This document shows, piece by piece, positions 7,599 to 16,640 of a DNA stretch of 64,000 nt. The first letter of the stretch is position 1. Each line of letters begins with the position of its first letter. The notes under the pieces were generated by a model that searched no databases, was not told the DNA's origin, and saw only the letters and a program-made list of their open reading frames with translations. Both the position numbers and the translations under genes were made by a program. The DNA is from an uncultured Chitinophaga sp. (lineage in GTDB: Bacteria > Bacteroidota > Bacteroidia > Chitinophagales > Chitinophagaceae), in the NCBI RefSeq assembly GCF_937898475.1, contig NZ_CALEJS010000016.1, forward strand, positions 62,001 to 126,000, given 5' to 3'.

Positions 7599-8708
7599 AT
7601 GGAACAAAGTAAAAAAGTGCTGGTATCAGGTGCTAGCTTTGCAGGCCTGGTAACCGCTTACTGGATGAATAAGCTCGGCTATCATGTTACGGTGGTTGAA
7701 ATCGGGAAAGGCCTTAAAATGGGAGGCACTCCTGTTGATATAAAAGATCAAACGGTTGATATCGTAAAACGAATGGGTCTTTTTGAAAAGATAAAAGCCA
7801 GCAGACTGAAACTGGAAAGGTGGGAATTTAAAAACGCTGATGACACCACCCAGCGAACGCTTCTACAGCGGCAGCCGGGGGACGACTGGCCGGATGACGA
7901 GTTTGAAATAGAAAGGGATGTCTTACTCAACATGCTGTTTGATCTCATAAAGAATGATGTTGATTTTATCTTCTCCAATAGCATTAGCTCCCTCCAGGAA
8001 AAAGAGGACGGTATTGACGTTGTTTTTAAAGACGGCACCCAAGGTGAATATGCCTTGTTGTTTGTTTGCGATGGCATACACTCAACGGTCCGGAAGATCT
8101 GGTTTGGACCAGAAGCCCGCTATTCTAATTTCTTAGGGCAATATTTTTCAATTGCCATTGTCAACAAACTACTAATTGACGAAGGAACTTTACAGCTGTA
8201 TTCAGTGCCTAACAAAAGTATTATGCTAAATGCCCACAACCAGAAGACAGACATTGTCTTTACCTTTCGGCCAGCGGAGGAAATAGCGTACGATTATCGC
8301 AACCAGGAGCAGCATAAAGATCTTATTCTGACGCATTTTAAGGATGTGGGGTGGCGAGCTACCGAACTACAAAAGGAACTGCTGCATTCCCGGTCTTTCT
8401 ACTTCGATGAATTTTGCCAGATAAAAATGTCTTCATGGACAAAAGGCAGGGTTGCCCTGGTGGGTGATGCTGGCTATTGTGCTTCTCCGGCAGCTGGTAT
8501 GGGTGGTTCTTTAGCGATAATAGGCGCCACCGCATTGGCAGATACTTTTGATAAACGCAATGGAAACTATGAGCTGGCTTTTGAAGAATATAATAGATCG
8601 CTTCGGCCTTTCATTGATGAAGTACAGACCAATGCTTTAGATATGCTGGGCAAATTATTGCCGCGGACAGAGGAGGAGATCGAATGGAGAAACGAACATG
8701 GGTTTTAG
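7599..8708 (+). CDS. FAD-dependent monooxygenase (UbiH/PHBH/TetX-like)
   Basis: A 369-residue flavoprotein. The FAD-binding loop is GASFAG (11-16) with the ribose-binding Glu at the end of the next strand (VTVVEIG). The DG motif CDGIHS lies at 157-162 and the second FAD motif GRVALVGDAG at 283-292. This set defines class A flavin monooxygenases, which hydroxylate aromatic or polyketide-like compounds using NAD(P)H and oxygen. No membrane segment is seen. Adjacency to an AraC regulator suggests substrate-induced expression. TetX-like tetracycline inactivation is one possibility, but nothing here proves it. Confidence 0.88.
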   Translation: MEQSKKVLVSGASFAGLVTAYWMNKLGYHVTVVEIGKGLKMGGTPVDIKDQTVDIVKRMGLFEKIKASRLKLERWEFKNADDTTQRTLLQRQPGDDWPDDEFEIERDVLLNMLFDLIKNDVDFIFSNSISSLQEKEDGIDVVFKDGTQGEYALLFVCDGIHSTVRKIWFGPEARYSNFLGQYFSIAIVNKLLIDEGTLQLYSVPNKSIMLNAHNQKTDIVFTFRPAEEIAYDYRNQEQHKDLILTHFKDVGWRATELQKELLHSRSFYFDEFCQIKMSSWTKGRVALVGDAGYCASPAAGMGGSLAIIGATALADTFDKRNGNYELAFEEYNRSLRPFIDEVQTNALDMLGKLLPRTEEEIEWRNEHGF

Positions 8709-8759
8709 ATGAACAATGCGTCAAAAGCTGGACCACTGCTACGAAACAAGAAAAGCCGG

Positions 8760-8802
8760 GGAGCCAGGTACAGGAGAAAAAATAAGTCCCGCACCTGGCT
8801 CC
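8760..8802. terminator. Hairpin between convergent genes
   Basis: GGAGCCAGGT and ACCTGGCTCC form a perfect 10-bp stem with a 23-base loop. It sits in the 110 bp between two genes that converge here, the flavin monooxygenase and the TPR-like protein. No long T run follows, so it may work as an mRNA 3' end stabiliser. Confidence 0.5.
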
Positions 8803-8818
8803 AGCTGGTACCCCACAC

Positions 8819-9325
8819 TCAGGTAAAAGGAAAGTGATTCAGCTTCACCCGGTACTGCTGATCTTCCGTGAAGATAGTATCGAGCATCAATTGGATGGGC
8901 TTATTGATCTTAGCTTCTATTTTCTTTTTATTCTGTCGAACAGTGTTGCAGAGGTCTGCCCACCTTGTATCATCATGTAGCATACGGAGATCTTCATCCT
9001 TAACCAGATGATCTAGATCCGAGTAGCCTCCCCCTGATGCCACCGCCAGTAGTAGCGAAAAAGCAGTATCCTTTTCATTGACCAATGCCCAGCAGCAGGC
9101 AGCATTATACAGATCATCCGGCCTGCTGATCTTCACATCCAGGCGAAATGCCTTGGCATACAAATGTGCAGCTTCGCTGTATTGCTTCTTTTCATAGGAT
9201 TCTTCTGCGGCATCTATCAGCTTTGCATAGGGTAAATACATTTGGGCGTATAAACGGAGGCTAAGCATTAATATGGAAACGAGTATAAGCATTCCCATTT
9301 TTGAACGTTTCATAAGACATAACAA
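8819..9325 (-). CDS. Small secreted or periplasmic TPR-like protein
   Basis: A 168-residue protein with an N-terminal hydrophobic signal segment ending near LRLYAQ. It is followed by a helical pair (AEESYEKKQYSEAAHLYAKA) that looks like one tetratricopeptide unit, then DDLYNAACCWALVNEKDTAF, a second. The C-terminal 60 residues are unassigned. An internal ATG (MKRSKMG) four codons in may be the true start. It points away from the next AraC gene with almost no gap, so the two promoters must overlap. Function unknown. Confidence 0.7.
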   Translation of the reverse strand: MLCLMKRSKMGMLILVSILMLSLRLYAQMYLPYAKLIDAAEESYEKKQYSEAAHLYAKAFRLDVKISRPDDLYNAACCWALVNEKDTAFSLLLAVASGGGYSDLDHLVKDEDLRMLHDDTRWADLCNTVRQNKKKIEAKINKPIQLMLDTIFTEDQQYRVKLNHFPFT

Positions 9326-9383
9326 TTATGGCGTGCAGTAATCTATTTTTATTCAAATATAATTATTGTCAGGGCATTCCCTA

Positions 9384-9433
9384 TTGCCCAATCTTACCAT
9401 GTTGCCCATCTTCCTCCCTAATCCGTATTTTTG
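9384..9433 (+). promoter_or_regulatory. Promoter of araC-type gene with TTGCCCA repeats
   Basis: A -7 box TATTTTTG (9426-9433) matches TAnnTTTG. TTGCCCA occurs twice, at 9384 and 9402, each followed closely by CTT; the second copy overlaps the place of the -33 element (TTG at 9402-9404). The promoter position sets the likely start codon downstream at a GTG. Confidence 0.6.
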
Positions 9434-9453
9434 CATCAACAAACCAAGCCACC

Positions 9454-10335
9454 GTGGAACAAACAACCGGCCTCCTCGACAAAATCAGGCATCACGATAA
9501 ACTACTCATCGCGCTGAATGAAAACTGCGCCATCCCACTGCCCGATGATGTGATGCGTATACTACGTAGCCCCCACCGGCTCTCCTACTATTATTTCCAG
9601 TACCTGGAAAAAGGGAATGCCACATTCAAAACTGATCTGAAAGAGTTTACCATTAACGATGGTGAACTGGTTTTCGGATTACCTAACCAGGTCTTCACCA
9701 AACTGCCCTATGATATCAATATGCGGCAATATGCGCTTTCTTTTGATGAGGAAACGCTGAGGCTGCTGCCCAGTACTTACCCCTTCCTGCTGAATCCTTT
9801 TAATGTCAATACCATTTCCTTTGATCCGGCTACCCAACAACGGGTAAAGAACCTGCTGTCTGGTTTGTTTCAGCTCCTTCATTCCCCGGGAAAGCAAAGA
9901 AAGGCGGAAGTGATACTGGCACACCTGCATGCGGTGCTGACCGAATTCAATACGGCCTATTTTGAGCAATACCAGCGCCACGAACCGGTAACAGATCCCA
10001 AATTGGCCAAATACATAGCCTTTAAACTGGCCGCGGAAACGCAACTGACCGAGCAACATGATGTACAGAGTATTGCAGACAGGTTGGCGCTGACCTCCAG
10101 CACCCTGTATGCCATTGTTAAAGAATATGCAGGGGTTTCGCCCAAAGAATGGATCACCAACCGGCTGATGTTGGAAGCACAACGAAAACTGCAGTACTCA
10201 AATACCTCCGTTAAGGAACTGGCCTATGAGCTGGGCTTTAACGATCCCCGTTATTTCTCGCGCCTGTTCAAAAAGAGCACCGGTAAGAGCATCAGCCACT
10301 ACCTGGCTGAGCTGAAGGATTTGTCCCACAATTAA
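9454..10335 (+). CDS. AraC family transcriptional regulator
   Basis: The reading frame is open from 9328, but the promoter box lies at 9426-9433, so I place the start at GTG 9454, giving VEQTTGLLDKIRHHD and 293 residues. The N-terminal domain is cupin-like (ELVFGLPNQVFTKL). The C-terminal HTH pair is IADRLALTSSTLYAIVKEYA and VKELAYELGFNDPRYFSRLF, and the protein ends GKSISHYL. The SDR gene follows 55 bp later in the same direction. Direct repeats typical of AraC half-sites lie at the end of this gene, upstream of the SDR promoter, and related repeats lie at its own promoter. Confidence 0.88.
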   Translation: MEQTTGLLDKIRHHDKLLIALNENCAIPLPDDVMRILRSPHRLSYYYFQYLEKGNATFKTDLKEFTINDGELVFGLPNQVFTKLPYDINMRQYALSFDEETLRLLPSTYPFLLNPFNVNTISFDPATQQRVKNLLSGLFQLLHSPGKQRKAEVILAHLHAVLTEFNTAYFEQYQRHEPVTDPKLAKYIAFKLAAETQLTEQHDVQSIADRLALTSSTLYAIVKEYAGVSPKEWITNRLMLEAQRKLQYSNTSVKELAYELGFNDPRYFSRLFKKSTGKSISHYLAELKDLSHN

Positions 10336-10378
10336 AAAGATTTGTCCACATCCCCCCTATCAGGGCTGGCTACCTTCG
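10318..10378 (+). promoter_or_regulatory. Candidate AraC operator and promoter of the SDR gene
   Basis: GATTTGTCCCACA (10318) and GATTTGTCCACA (10339) are direct repeats exactly 21 bp apart, two helical turns, as in classical AraC I1/I2 half-sites. The -7-like box TACCTTCG (10371-10378) follows, placing the second half-site at about -40. The first repeat overlaps the last codons of the regulator gene. The core TTGYCCA is shared with the repeats at the regulator's own promoter. Confidence 0.55.
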
Positions 10379-10390
10379 CGTATCAAAAAA

Positions 10391-11140
10391 ATGATAAACG
10401 AAATGAAGTCAGCATTAGTAACAGGCGCCAACAAAGGCATCGGCTTTGCAGTAGCCAGAATACTTGCGCAGAAAGGGTTCTACGTGTTTGTAGGCAGCCG
10501 CCAGCTTGAAAACGGCCTGGCTGCGGTGGAAAAGCTGCAGGCGGAAGGACTCAGCCAGGTTACCGCCGTACACCTGGATGTAACCAGCCAGTCGTCCGTT
10601 GACGCCGCACGAAAAGCCATCGGCGAAAAGATACAGGTACTGGATGTGCTGGTGAACAATGCAGGTATCAGCGGGGGATTTGAACAATCTGCACTGGGCT
10701 CCCCGGTGGATCAATACCAGGCCGTTTACGACATCAATATCTTCGGCGTGATAAGGGTCACCCAGGCATTCATTGACCTGATGAGATCATCTCCTGAACC
10801 CAGGATCGTGAATGTAAGTACGGCAATGGCATCGCTGTCTATGGCGGCAGCAATTGACAATCCTAATTACCCCAAAAGATATGCGATGTACCAGTCTTCC
10901 AAATCGGCCCTGAATATGTATACGGTGCAATTAGCGTATGAACTGCGTAATACGCGCTTTAAAGTGAATGCGGTATGCCCGGGATGGACACAAACTGATT
11001 TTACCAATCACCAGGGAACGAGTACCCCGGAAGAAGCAGGACAACGCATTGCTAAATATGCGCTGATCGGGGCCGACGGACCAACTGCGAAATACATCAG
11101 CGAGGAATATTTTCCCGAACCGGCAAGCTGCCCCTGGTAA
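10391..11140 (+). CDS. SDR family NAD(P)-dependent oxidoreductase
   Basis: A 249-residue classical short-chain dehydrogenase. The cofactor loop is TGANKGIG (11-18), the structural NNAG motif follows in VLVNNAGISGG, and the catalytic Tyr and Lys lie in YQSSK. It should oxidise or reduce an alcohol/carbonyl substrate in the cytoplasm. The start could also be the internal ATG giving MKSALV. It is probably activated by the AraC protein encoded just upstream. It converges on the LytTR regulator with only five bases between stops. Confidence 0.9.
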   Translation: MINEMKSALVTGANKGIGFAVARILAQKGFYVFVGSRQLENGLAAVEKLQAEGLSQVTAVHLDVTSQSSVDAARKAIGEKIQVLDVLVNNAGISGGFEQSALGSPVDQYQAVYDINIFGVIRVTQAFIDLMRSSPEPRIVNVSTAMASLSMAAAIDNPNYPKRYAMYQSSKSALNMYTVQLAYELRNTRFKVNAVCPGWTQTDFTNHQGTSTPEEAGQRIAKYALIGADGPTAKYISEEYFPEPASCPW

Positions 11141-11145
11141 GTACC

Positions 11146-11889
11146 TTACTTCATACCAATGGCCTGCTTTACCTTTTCCTTGTTGTTGCGCGAAATGGGT
11201 ATTTCATGCCCTTCCTCCATCAGCAGTCTGTCTCCGTCTGCCCTTATCCATCTTTTGATGTAGATGCTGTTTACCAGGTAAGATTGATGACACCTGATAA
11301 AACCATGCGGACTTAACAGCTCTTCATACTCAAATATGGGTTTTGACGAGATATGCTGCTGCTTGTTTCGCAGGTAAAAGATGGTATAGTTATTATCGGC
11401 CCTGCAGAAAAGGATCGTATCCGGACTGATAAAAACAGTCTCTTTGTACCCGGGGATGGCAATCCGCAACTGCTGCTTATTATTGATGGTGTGTACCAGG
11501 TTCTCAAGGCGTTTATTCCTTTTCTCCTTTTCTATACTGATCATCGCCCTGTCTACCGCGTTCACCAGCTCGTTGACATTCACCGGCTTCAACAGATAGT
11601 CAATTGCGGAAAACTTTATCGCCTGAATGGCATACTGGTCATAAGCCGTAACGAAAATCACCTCAAAATCAGGCGCCACAACGCTTTGCAGCAGCTCAAA
11701 ACCTCCCTTGCCAGGCATCTGGATGTCCAGGAACAATAGGGAAGGATGCAGCTCCCTGATAAGGAGCAGGGCCTCGTCTACATTGGTAGCGGTACCTGCA
11801 ACATTCACCTGCGGGCAATACTTATTGAGCAGGATGGTTAAGTTCTCAATATTGCCGGTTTCATCGTCTACAATAACTGCCTGTAACAT
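11146..11889 (-). CDS. LytTR family response regulator
   Basis: A 247-residue regulator. The receiver domain (1-120) carries the acidic pair D8/D9, phosphorylation site D55 in LLFLDIQMPG, and the conserved Lys in LLKPVN. The C-terminal LytTR DNA-binding domain (about 145-245) has the expected HQSYLVN and RADGDRLLMEEG segments. Its start ATG shares one base with the kinase stop (TAATG), so the pair is translationally coupled. It would bind direct repeats upstream of target genes; none is identified here. Confidence 0.93.
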   Translation of the reverse strand: MLQAVIVDDETGNIENLTILLNKYCPQVNVAGTATNVDEALLLIRELHPSLLFLDIQMPGKGGFELLQSVVAPDFEVIFVTAYDQYAIQAIKFSAIDYLLKPVNVNELVNAVDRAMISIEKEKRNKRLENLVHTINNKQQLRIAIPGYKETVFISPDTILFCRADNNYTIFYLRNKQQHISSKPIFEYEELLSPHGFIRCHQSYLVNSIYIKRWIRADGDRLLMEEGHEIPISRNNKEKVKQAIGMK

Positions 11890-13520
11890 TATACCCAGTT
11901 TTTAAATAATAATACAATGGTAGTTCCTTTGGCGGTGCTTTCCTGCGCTAAGCTGATCAGCGCTTCCCCATAATCCCGGTTCAACAGTTCAACCCGTTTC
12001 CTGGAAAGACTCAGGCCATAGCCTTCTTTAATGGCCGCGGTGTCAAATCCCGGACCATTATCAGCGATCCTGATCACGATATTATTGCCCTGTTGAGTGA
12101 TATGCAAGTGCAGTGCACCCTGTCCATTCATTTTAGAAAAGCCGTGCTTGATGGCATTCTCTACAAATGGCTGTAGTAAAAAAGGCGGTATGGTGAGGGA
12201 AAACAGGTCTATGCTGGCATCCAGGTCCAGGTTGTAGGTGAAGGGATATCTTAACTGCTCCAGGCTGATATAGATCTCCAGGTTTTCCAGCTCCTTCGTT
12301 AATGGTATATGTTCTGTTTTGCTTTCCTTCAGCGTTTCCCGCAGCAGTTCGCCAAAGGATGAGAGATATTTACTGGCGGCTCCCACATCACCCTTATTAA
12401 CAAGTCCCTGGATGGAACTAAGGGCATTGAAAGTGAAATGGGGATTTAACAGTGCATGGATATGCTTCAGTTCTTCGGCAGACTGCGCTGCTTTCCTGTT
12501 CAACATCCCTAACGTCTTTCGCTGGTTACGGTACTTAGTAAAGAAGATCAGCAATACAGCCAACAGGAGCAGCATAATGATCATGCTGCTCCTGAATGCA
12601 AATGTTTTATACCATACCGTTGATATCGAAAAACGCAGTTCAGCGATACTACTTCGTTGCCGCTTAAACCGGATGAGCACCCGGTAATCTCCGGGGTCCA
12701 GGTCTTTCAGCAGGATATAATGGGTATTAAATTCATTCGCACTCCATGTCCTGACTTCTTTCCCATCTTTAAACAGCGCGTATTCCAGCGCATCTTTCCG
12801 GTAAATCCTGGCGTTGATGTCGATCAGGAGGTTATTTTCATTATGGGATAGTTTCAGAAGACCACCTTTTCCTGACAGGCTGCGGGTGTATTGGCGATGC
12901 CATCCCAGATCCGGTAACTGACCGGCAAACGGATCTTCATTCTTTACCAGGTTTGAAAAGGCGTCGCTATTGTCTGAAGTGCTGAGTGATTTGATCTCCG
13001 GCGCCTTTTGCTTAAAGTAAATCACCCGGGAGGAAATGATCTGCCCGTCCTTATTTCTTACATGGGCTACCAGGTATTGCCCGACCGCTGCGTGATAGGG
13101 GCCTGCAATTCCGCTGCCTGCCTTCATTTGACCTACCCCTTCCTGGGTATATTGGGTGATATGCGACCAAGGGGTGATGGTTGTTTTATTATTTAATAAA
13201 ACGGTGTATTCAACATCTCCTGCATGCTCCCTGTTTATGTGGGGCAGCAGGAACCAGACCCCTGCAGTATCATACACAAAGTATAAGGGGATCTGGTCAT
13301 CAAGCGTTGTGTCAATACCTAATTGATATTGCGCATTCCAGTGCGAAATACCGACAATATTCCTGTCGAAGTTGTCGTAAATGCCATTATAGGGAATGGC
13401 AACGCCAAGCGAAGGCCCGTTGTCCGTTTTCCCGAAGGAAGTGGCGTAGTCGGACCAGTTAAGCTGGCTATGGGCGCTGGCCGAAATCAGCAAAAGGGAT
13501 ATAAAGAATAGCTTTTTCAT
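11889..13520 (-). CDS. LytS-type sensor histidine kinase
   Basis: A 543-residue kinase read from MKKLFFISLLL, chosen because it begins with a clear signal peptide ending HSQ; a longer frame upstream lacks one. About 300 periplasmic residues form a beta-rich sensor, followed by one membrane segment (about 310-330). Then comes a His_kinase domain with LNPHFTFNALSSIQG (phospho-accepting His) and an ATPase domain with NAIKHGF (N box) and DNGPGFD (G box). It should phosphorylate the overlapping LytTR regulator. The sensor ligand is unknown; the next gene upstream is a GH2 glycosidase. Confidence 0.9.
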   Translation of the reverse strand: MKKLFFISLLLISASAHSQLNWSDYATSFGKTDNGPSLGVAIPYNGIYDNFDRNIVGISHWNAQYQLGIDTTLDDQIPLYFVYDTAGVWFLLPHINREHAGDVEYTVLLNNKTTITPWSHITQYTQEGVGQMKAGSGIAGPYHAAVGQYLVAHVRNKDGQIISSRVIYFKQKAPEIKSLSTSDNSDAFSNLVKNEDPFAGQLPDLGWHRQYTRSLSGKGGLLKLSHNENNLLIDINARIYRKDALEYALFKDGKEVRTWSANEFNTHYILLKDLDPGDYRVLIRFKRQRSSIAELRFSISTVWYKTFAFRSSMIIMLLLLAVLLIFFTKYRNQRKTLGMLNRKAAQSAEELKHIHALLNPHFTFNALSSIQGLVNKGDVGAASKYLSSFGELLRETLKESKTEHIPLTKELENLEIYISLEQLRYPFTYNLDLDASIDLFSLTIPPFLLQPFVENAIKHGFSKMNGQGALHLHITQQGNNIVIRIADNGPGFDTAAIKEGYGLSLSRKRVELLNRDYGEALISLAQESTAKGTTIVLLFKNWV

Positions 13521-13621
13521 GAAGTGAAAGTACTTCAGCCGGATCCCGTTTGAAGCCTGTATTATGCCAATAGCAGGAATTGCTGTGAATACTGCCATTA
13601 TTCCCGGAATCATGTAAAAGC

Positions 13622-15436
13622 TTAATTTCCCTCATTCATTTGCTTTGATGCCTCAATGACCGCCTGGTTCACTTCCCTGATGCGGTCCAGCTCCATCTTC
13701 TCCACTTTACGGTCATAGGTCAGCAGGCCATTTACTTCATGCTCCACATCTGTGGTCTGGGTATAAATGGCTACGCTCAGGCCTTTGTATTTCATCAGCT
13801 GTTCTACCTGGTCCATTAAAAGAATGTAGCGGTCTGTCAATGCGGCTTTGGTAGGCTCGTAGGCATAGGCGTTATTTTCCACCGGCCACATATGGCCGCG
13901 GACAAACAGTCCAACCCCGCCAAATTCGCCTAGTGAAGCTGCCCGCTTATCATCCGGTACGGAGGCTTTATAGGGCCCTACATAAATGTGCGTGTCTACA
14001 TAATCGCCGTTGCCGGGATCGCCATAGGCTTTCTGATAATGCGGGTTATTATTGAAGCCTGAATTACCGTTCACCAGGCGGGAGGGATCATATGCTTTCA
14101 CCCAATCGGTAATTTCTTTGACATCGAAAGCGCCCCAGTTCTCGTTAAACGGCACCCAGGTAATAATGGAAGGCGAGTTGTAATATTCATCTATCATGGC
14201 TTTCAGCTCCCGGCGGAACTGCTTCCTGGTAACAGCGGTATCTTCATCCTGGTACCAGATGGCGGGCATGTCCTGCCAAACCAGGAGGCCCAGTTTATCA
14301 GCCCAGTAATAAAAACGCTGTGGTTCGGTCTTCATGTGCTTCCTGATAAGGTTGTAGCCGGCTTTCTTCGTGTAGACGATATCAGATTTCAAGGCCTCCT
14401 CCGTGGGCGCGGTCAGCACCCCATCCGGCCAGTAGCCCTGGTCCAGCAGTCCGAGCTGCATGAGAAATTTCCCGTTCAGGAGCGGTCTCACAACACCGTT
14501 TAGCTTGCCCAGCTTTATATCGCGCATACCGAAATAGCTCTTTACTTCATCTGCCACACTGCCATCAGGGTGGTAGAGCGTTAGCTTAAGATCGTAGAGA
14601 AAAGGCGTATCAGGCGACCATAATCTGGGTTGTTCGATGGGCAGATAAAAGGAAGTGCCTGTCCTGGCATCTGTCCGGGCAACTGTTTTTTTACCATCAG
14701 CAGCCGTGGCTACCATCTTCGCGGCTTCATCACTTTCAACGAACACTTTCAAGCGTTTACCATCCACATCAGGAAGTAAACGGATGTTCTTGATATAGTT
14801 GCTGTTCACCGGTTCCAGCCACACGGTTTGCCATATACCTGAAGTAAAGGTATAGTCGCCACGCGGGCCGTTTTTACCAGACGGTGTTTTGCCATCGTTC
14901 GGATCATGTGCGGCAACAATGAGTGTGTTGGTACCGCTTTTCAGGAACGGGGTGATGTTGAAGCTGAATGGATCATAACCACCTTCGTGGACGCCGGCTT
15001 TCTTTCCGTTCACAAACACAGTAGTACTATGGTCTACTGCCCCGAAATGGAGAATGAGCTGTTTACCTTTCCAGGAGGCAGGCAGTTCAAATGTTCTGCG
15101 ATACCACATATTGATCTCCTGGTTGCGCTGAACACCGGATAAAAAAGACTCAGGGCAATAGGGCACCAATATCTTACCGGGCGTGTTGTCAAATGAGGCA
15201 GGCGCTTCCGGGTGCAGCGCTACCGGCGCGTCTTTACCACCCCGGTAGTCCCATTTTCCGTTCAGGCACATCCAATCATCCCTTTGCAGCTGCGGTCTTG
15301 GGTATTCTCCTAAAGGCACTGCCGTTTGGGCTGCATTGTTTGTCCATGCTGTAGGTAATTTTGCCTGCTGTGCTGAAACGTCAAAATATCCTGCTGTACA
15401 AAGCAGGGCTATCAATAAGGTGCTACAATATTTCAT
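13622..15436 (-). CDS. Glycoside hydrolase family 2 protein, secreted
   Basis: A 604-residue exported enzyme (signal peptide ending VSAQQ). The order is a sugar-binding jelly-roll (about 45-210), an immunoglobulin-like domain (about 210-305) and a TIM barrel. The acid/base is E432 in PFNENWG and the nucleophile is E504 in SLGEFGG. GH2 covers beta-galactosidases, beta-glucuronidases and beta-mannosidases; this short form lacks the large C-terminal domain of LacZ. It lies 100 bp upstream of the LytS kinase on the same strand, which may sense a product of its action. Substrate cannot be assigned. Confidence 0.88.
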   Translation of the reverse strand: MKYCSTLLIALLCTAGYFDVSAQQAKLPTAWTNNAAQTAVPLGEYPRPQLQRDDWMCLNGKWDYRGGKDAPVALHPEAPASFDNTPGKILVPYCPESFLSGVQRNQEINMWYRRTFELPASWKGKQLILHFGAVDHSTTVFVNGKKAGVHEGGYDPFSFNITPFLKSGTNTLIVAAHDPNDGKTPSGKNGPRGDYTFTSGIWQTVWLEPVNSNYIKNIRLLPDVDGKRLKVFVESDEAAKMVATAADGKKTVARTDARTGTSFYLPIEQPRLWSPDTPFLYDLKLTLYHPDGSVADEVKSYFGMRDIKLGKLNGVVRPLLNGKFLMQLGLLDQGYWPDGVLTAPTEEALKSDIVYTKKAGYNLIRKHMKTEPQRFYYWADKLGLLVWQDMPAIWYQDEDTAVTRKQFRRELKAMIDEYYNSPSIITWVPFNENWGAFDVKEITDWVKAYDPSRLVNGNSGFNNNPHYQKAYGDPGNGDYVDTHIYVGPYKASVPDDKRAASLGEFGGVGLFVRGHMWPVENNAYAYEPTKAALTDRYILLMDQVEQLMKYKGLSVAIYTQTTDVEHEVNGLLTYDRKVEKMELDRIREVNQAVIEASKQMNEGN

Positions 15437-15478
15437 ATCTTAACTATTCCGTTATAATACGAATATTTTCACTCTTTT

Positions 15479-16555
15479 CTAAGCTTCTATCAGCCCGCTT
15501 CTTCTGAAGCCTATGATTTCCTTTGGCTGCTGGTGCCCTGTTTTCTCCTGCTGGTTGCTGATCTCCGCAAGGGTCATGGGCTTATCTATAATGGTGTTAA
15601 AGCCCAGGTGATCGCTGAGACGTTGTGCCTTATCAGCAGGCAGCTTTCCGAATTCGTGGCGGGCAATCAGGCGGCCTTTGCGCAGCAGCGCGTTGTCTAT
15701 CATTCCGAGCGAACTGTTGAAGGTACAGATCAGCTGTACATTCAGGAAGTCTGCCAGCAGGCCATCTGATATGTTCAGCAGGTTGGATACGGCAGAACTG
15801 CTGTTTTGCCGGCGGTCCATGATCACATTTTCCGCATCTTCAATGATCACCACCGTATTGGGATTGCTGACCATTAGGTTGATAAAGCCCGGGTTCATCA
15901 GATCGCCGGCAGTATCAGGCGATAAAAACAATACCCTTTTCCTGATTTTCCCGATGAGATAGCGCAGGTAGGTTGTTTTACCTGTACCCGGTAAACCATG
16001 CAGGAGCACAATACCCTTATCGTTTTGCCTGCTCAGTCTTTTGCGGATGACCTCATCGGTAGCCAGGAAATCGTCCGGGTAGTACAGGGAAAGATCCAGC
16101 CGGGTACGTTTGATCTCCATGGGTTTCAGTGCAAGGCCGTCCTCTTTCTTTACGATCAGGCTGATCTCAAAAGGCTGTTTGCGCTGCCGCTCCTTAAACT
16201 GGTTGACCAGCTCCGTTACCGCCTGTACGAATTCGGGATCACGGCCATTGTGCAGCAGTTCGCAGTAGCTGTCGTCAAATTCTACCATGCTGTTATTCTT
16301 CAATAACAGGATGGTGCGGTCAAACTGGTATTTCTTCTTTGAACGTTTGTACCAGCGGTAACTATGAACGCTTTGAATCATGCTTTCATATTTTTTAGTG
16401 AAAGCCGCAAAAGCTTTTTCACCATCCACCGCGTCTATAAAATTCAGATCGGGTATCTGCCTGAATAAATGCAGGTACAGGTTGCGTATATTGATGTAGT
16501 GACTGTCAAACAGGTCATCCGCAGCCATTACCGGTTGTGTAAATAAATTGTCCAT
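15479..16555 (-). CDS. BCS1-like AAA family ATPase
   Basis: A 358-residue protein from ATG MDNLFTQ (a longer upstream frame is less likely). Residues about 185-320 are an AAA core: Walker A GLPGTGKT (187-194), Walker B VVIIEDAE (235-242), sensor NSS and an arginine-finger region RKGRLIARHEF. The first 180 residues are unassigned and lack a membrane segment. The layout recalls the mitochondrial chaperone BCS1 and bacterial relatives, which remodel proteins using ATP. It lies 43 bp upstream of the GH2 gene on the same strand. Substrate unknown. Confidence 0.85.
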   Translation of the reverse strand: MDNLFTQPVMAADDLFDSHYINIRNLYLHLFRQIPDLNFIDAVDGEKAFAAFTKKYESMIQSVHSYRWYKRSKKKYQFDRTILLLKNNSMVEFDDSYCELLHNGRDPEFVQAVTELVNQFKERQRKQPFEISLIVKKEDGLALKPMEIKRTRLDLSLYYPDDFLATDEVIRKRLSRQNDKGIVLLHGLPGTGKTTYLRYLIGKIRKRVLFLSPDTAGDLMNPGFINLMVSNPNTVVIIEDAENVIMDRRQNSSSAVSNLLNISDGLLADFLNVQLICTFNSSLGMIDNALLRKGRLIARHEFGKLPADKAQRLSDHLGFNTIIDKPMTLAEISNQQEKTGHQQPKEIIGFRRSGLIEA

Positions 16556-16617
16556 TGTTGTGTAACCATTAAGTGATAGGGAATACGTCCCGTCAAGGCG
16601 GGGACCCATCCAATAAG

Positions 16618-16640
16618 AAACCCCGCAGTTGCGGGGTGTC
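16618..16640. terminator. Short GC-rich hairpin
   Basis: CCCCGCAGTTGCGGGG forms a tight stem with A-rich flank on one side and GT on the other. It lies between the AAA gene start and the araC relic, overlapping the relic's last codon region, and probably ended transcription of that relic. Confidence 0.55.

Noticed and set aside
7599..8708. Calling the flavin monooxygenase a tetracycline-inactivating TetX
   Set aside because: Only general class A monooxygenase motifs are visible, and many relatives act on other compounds.
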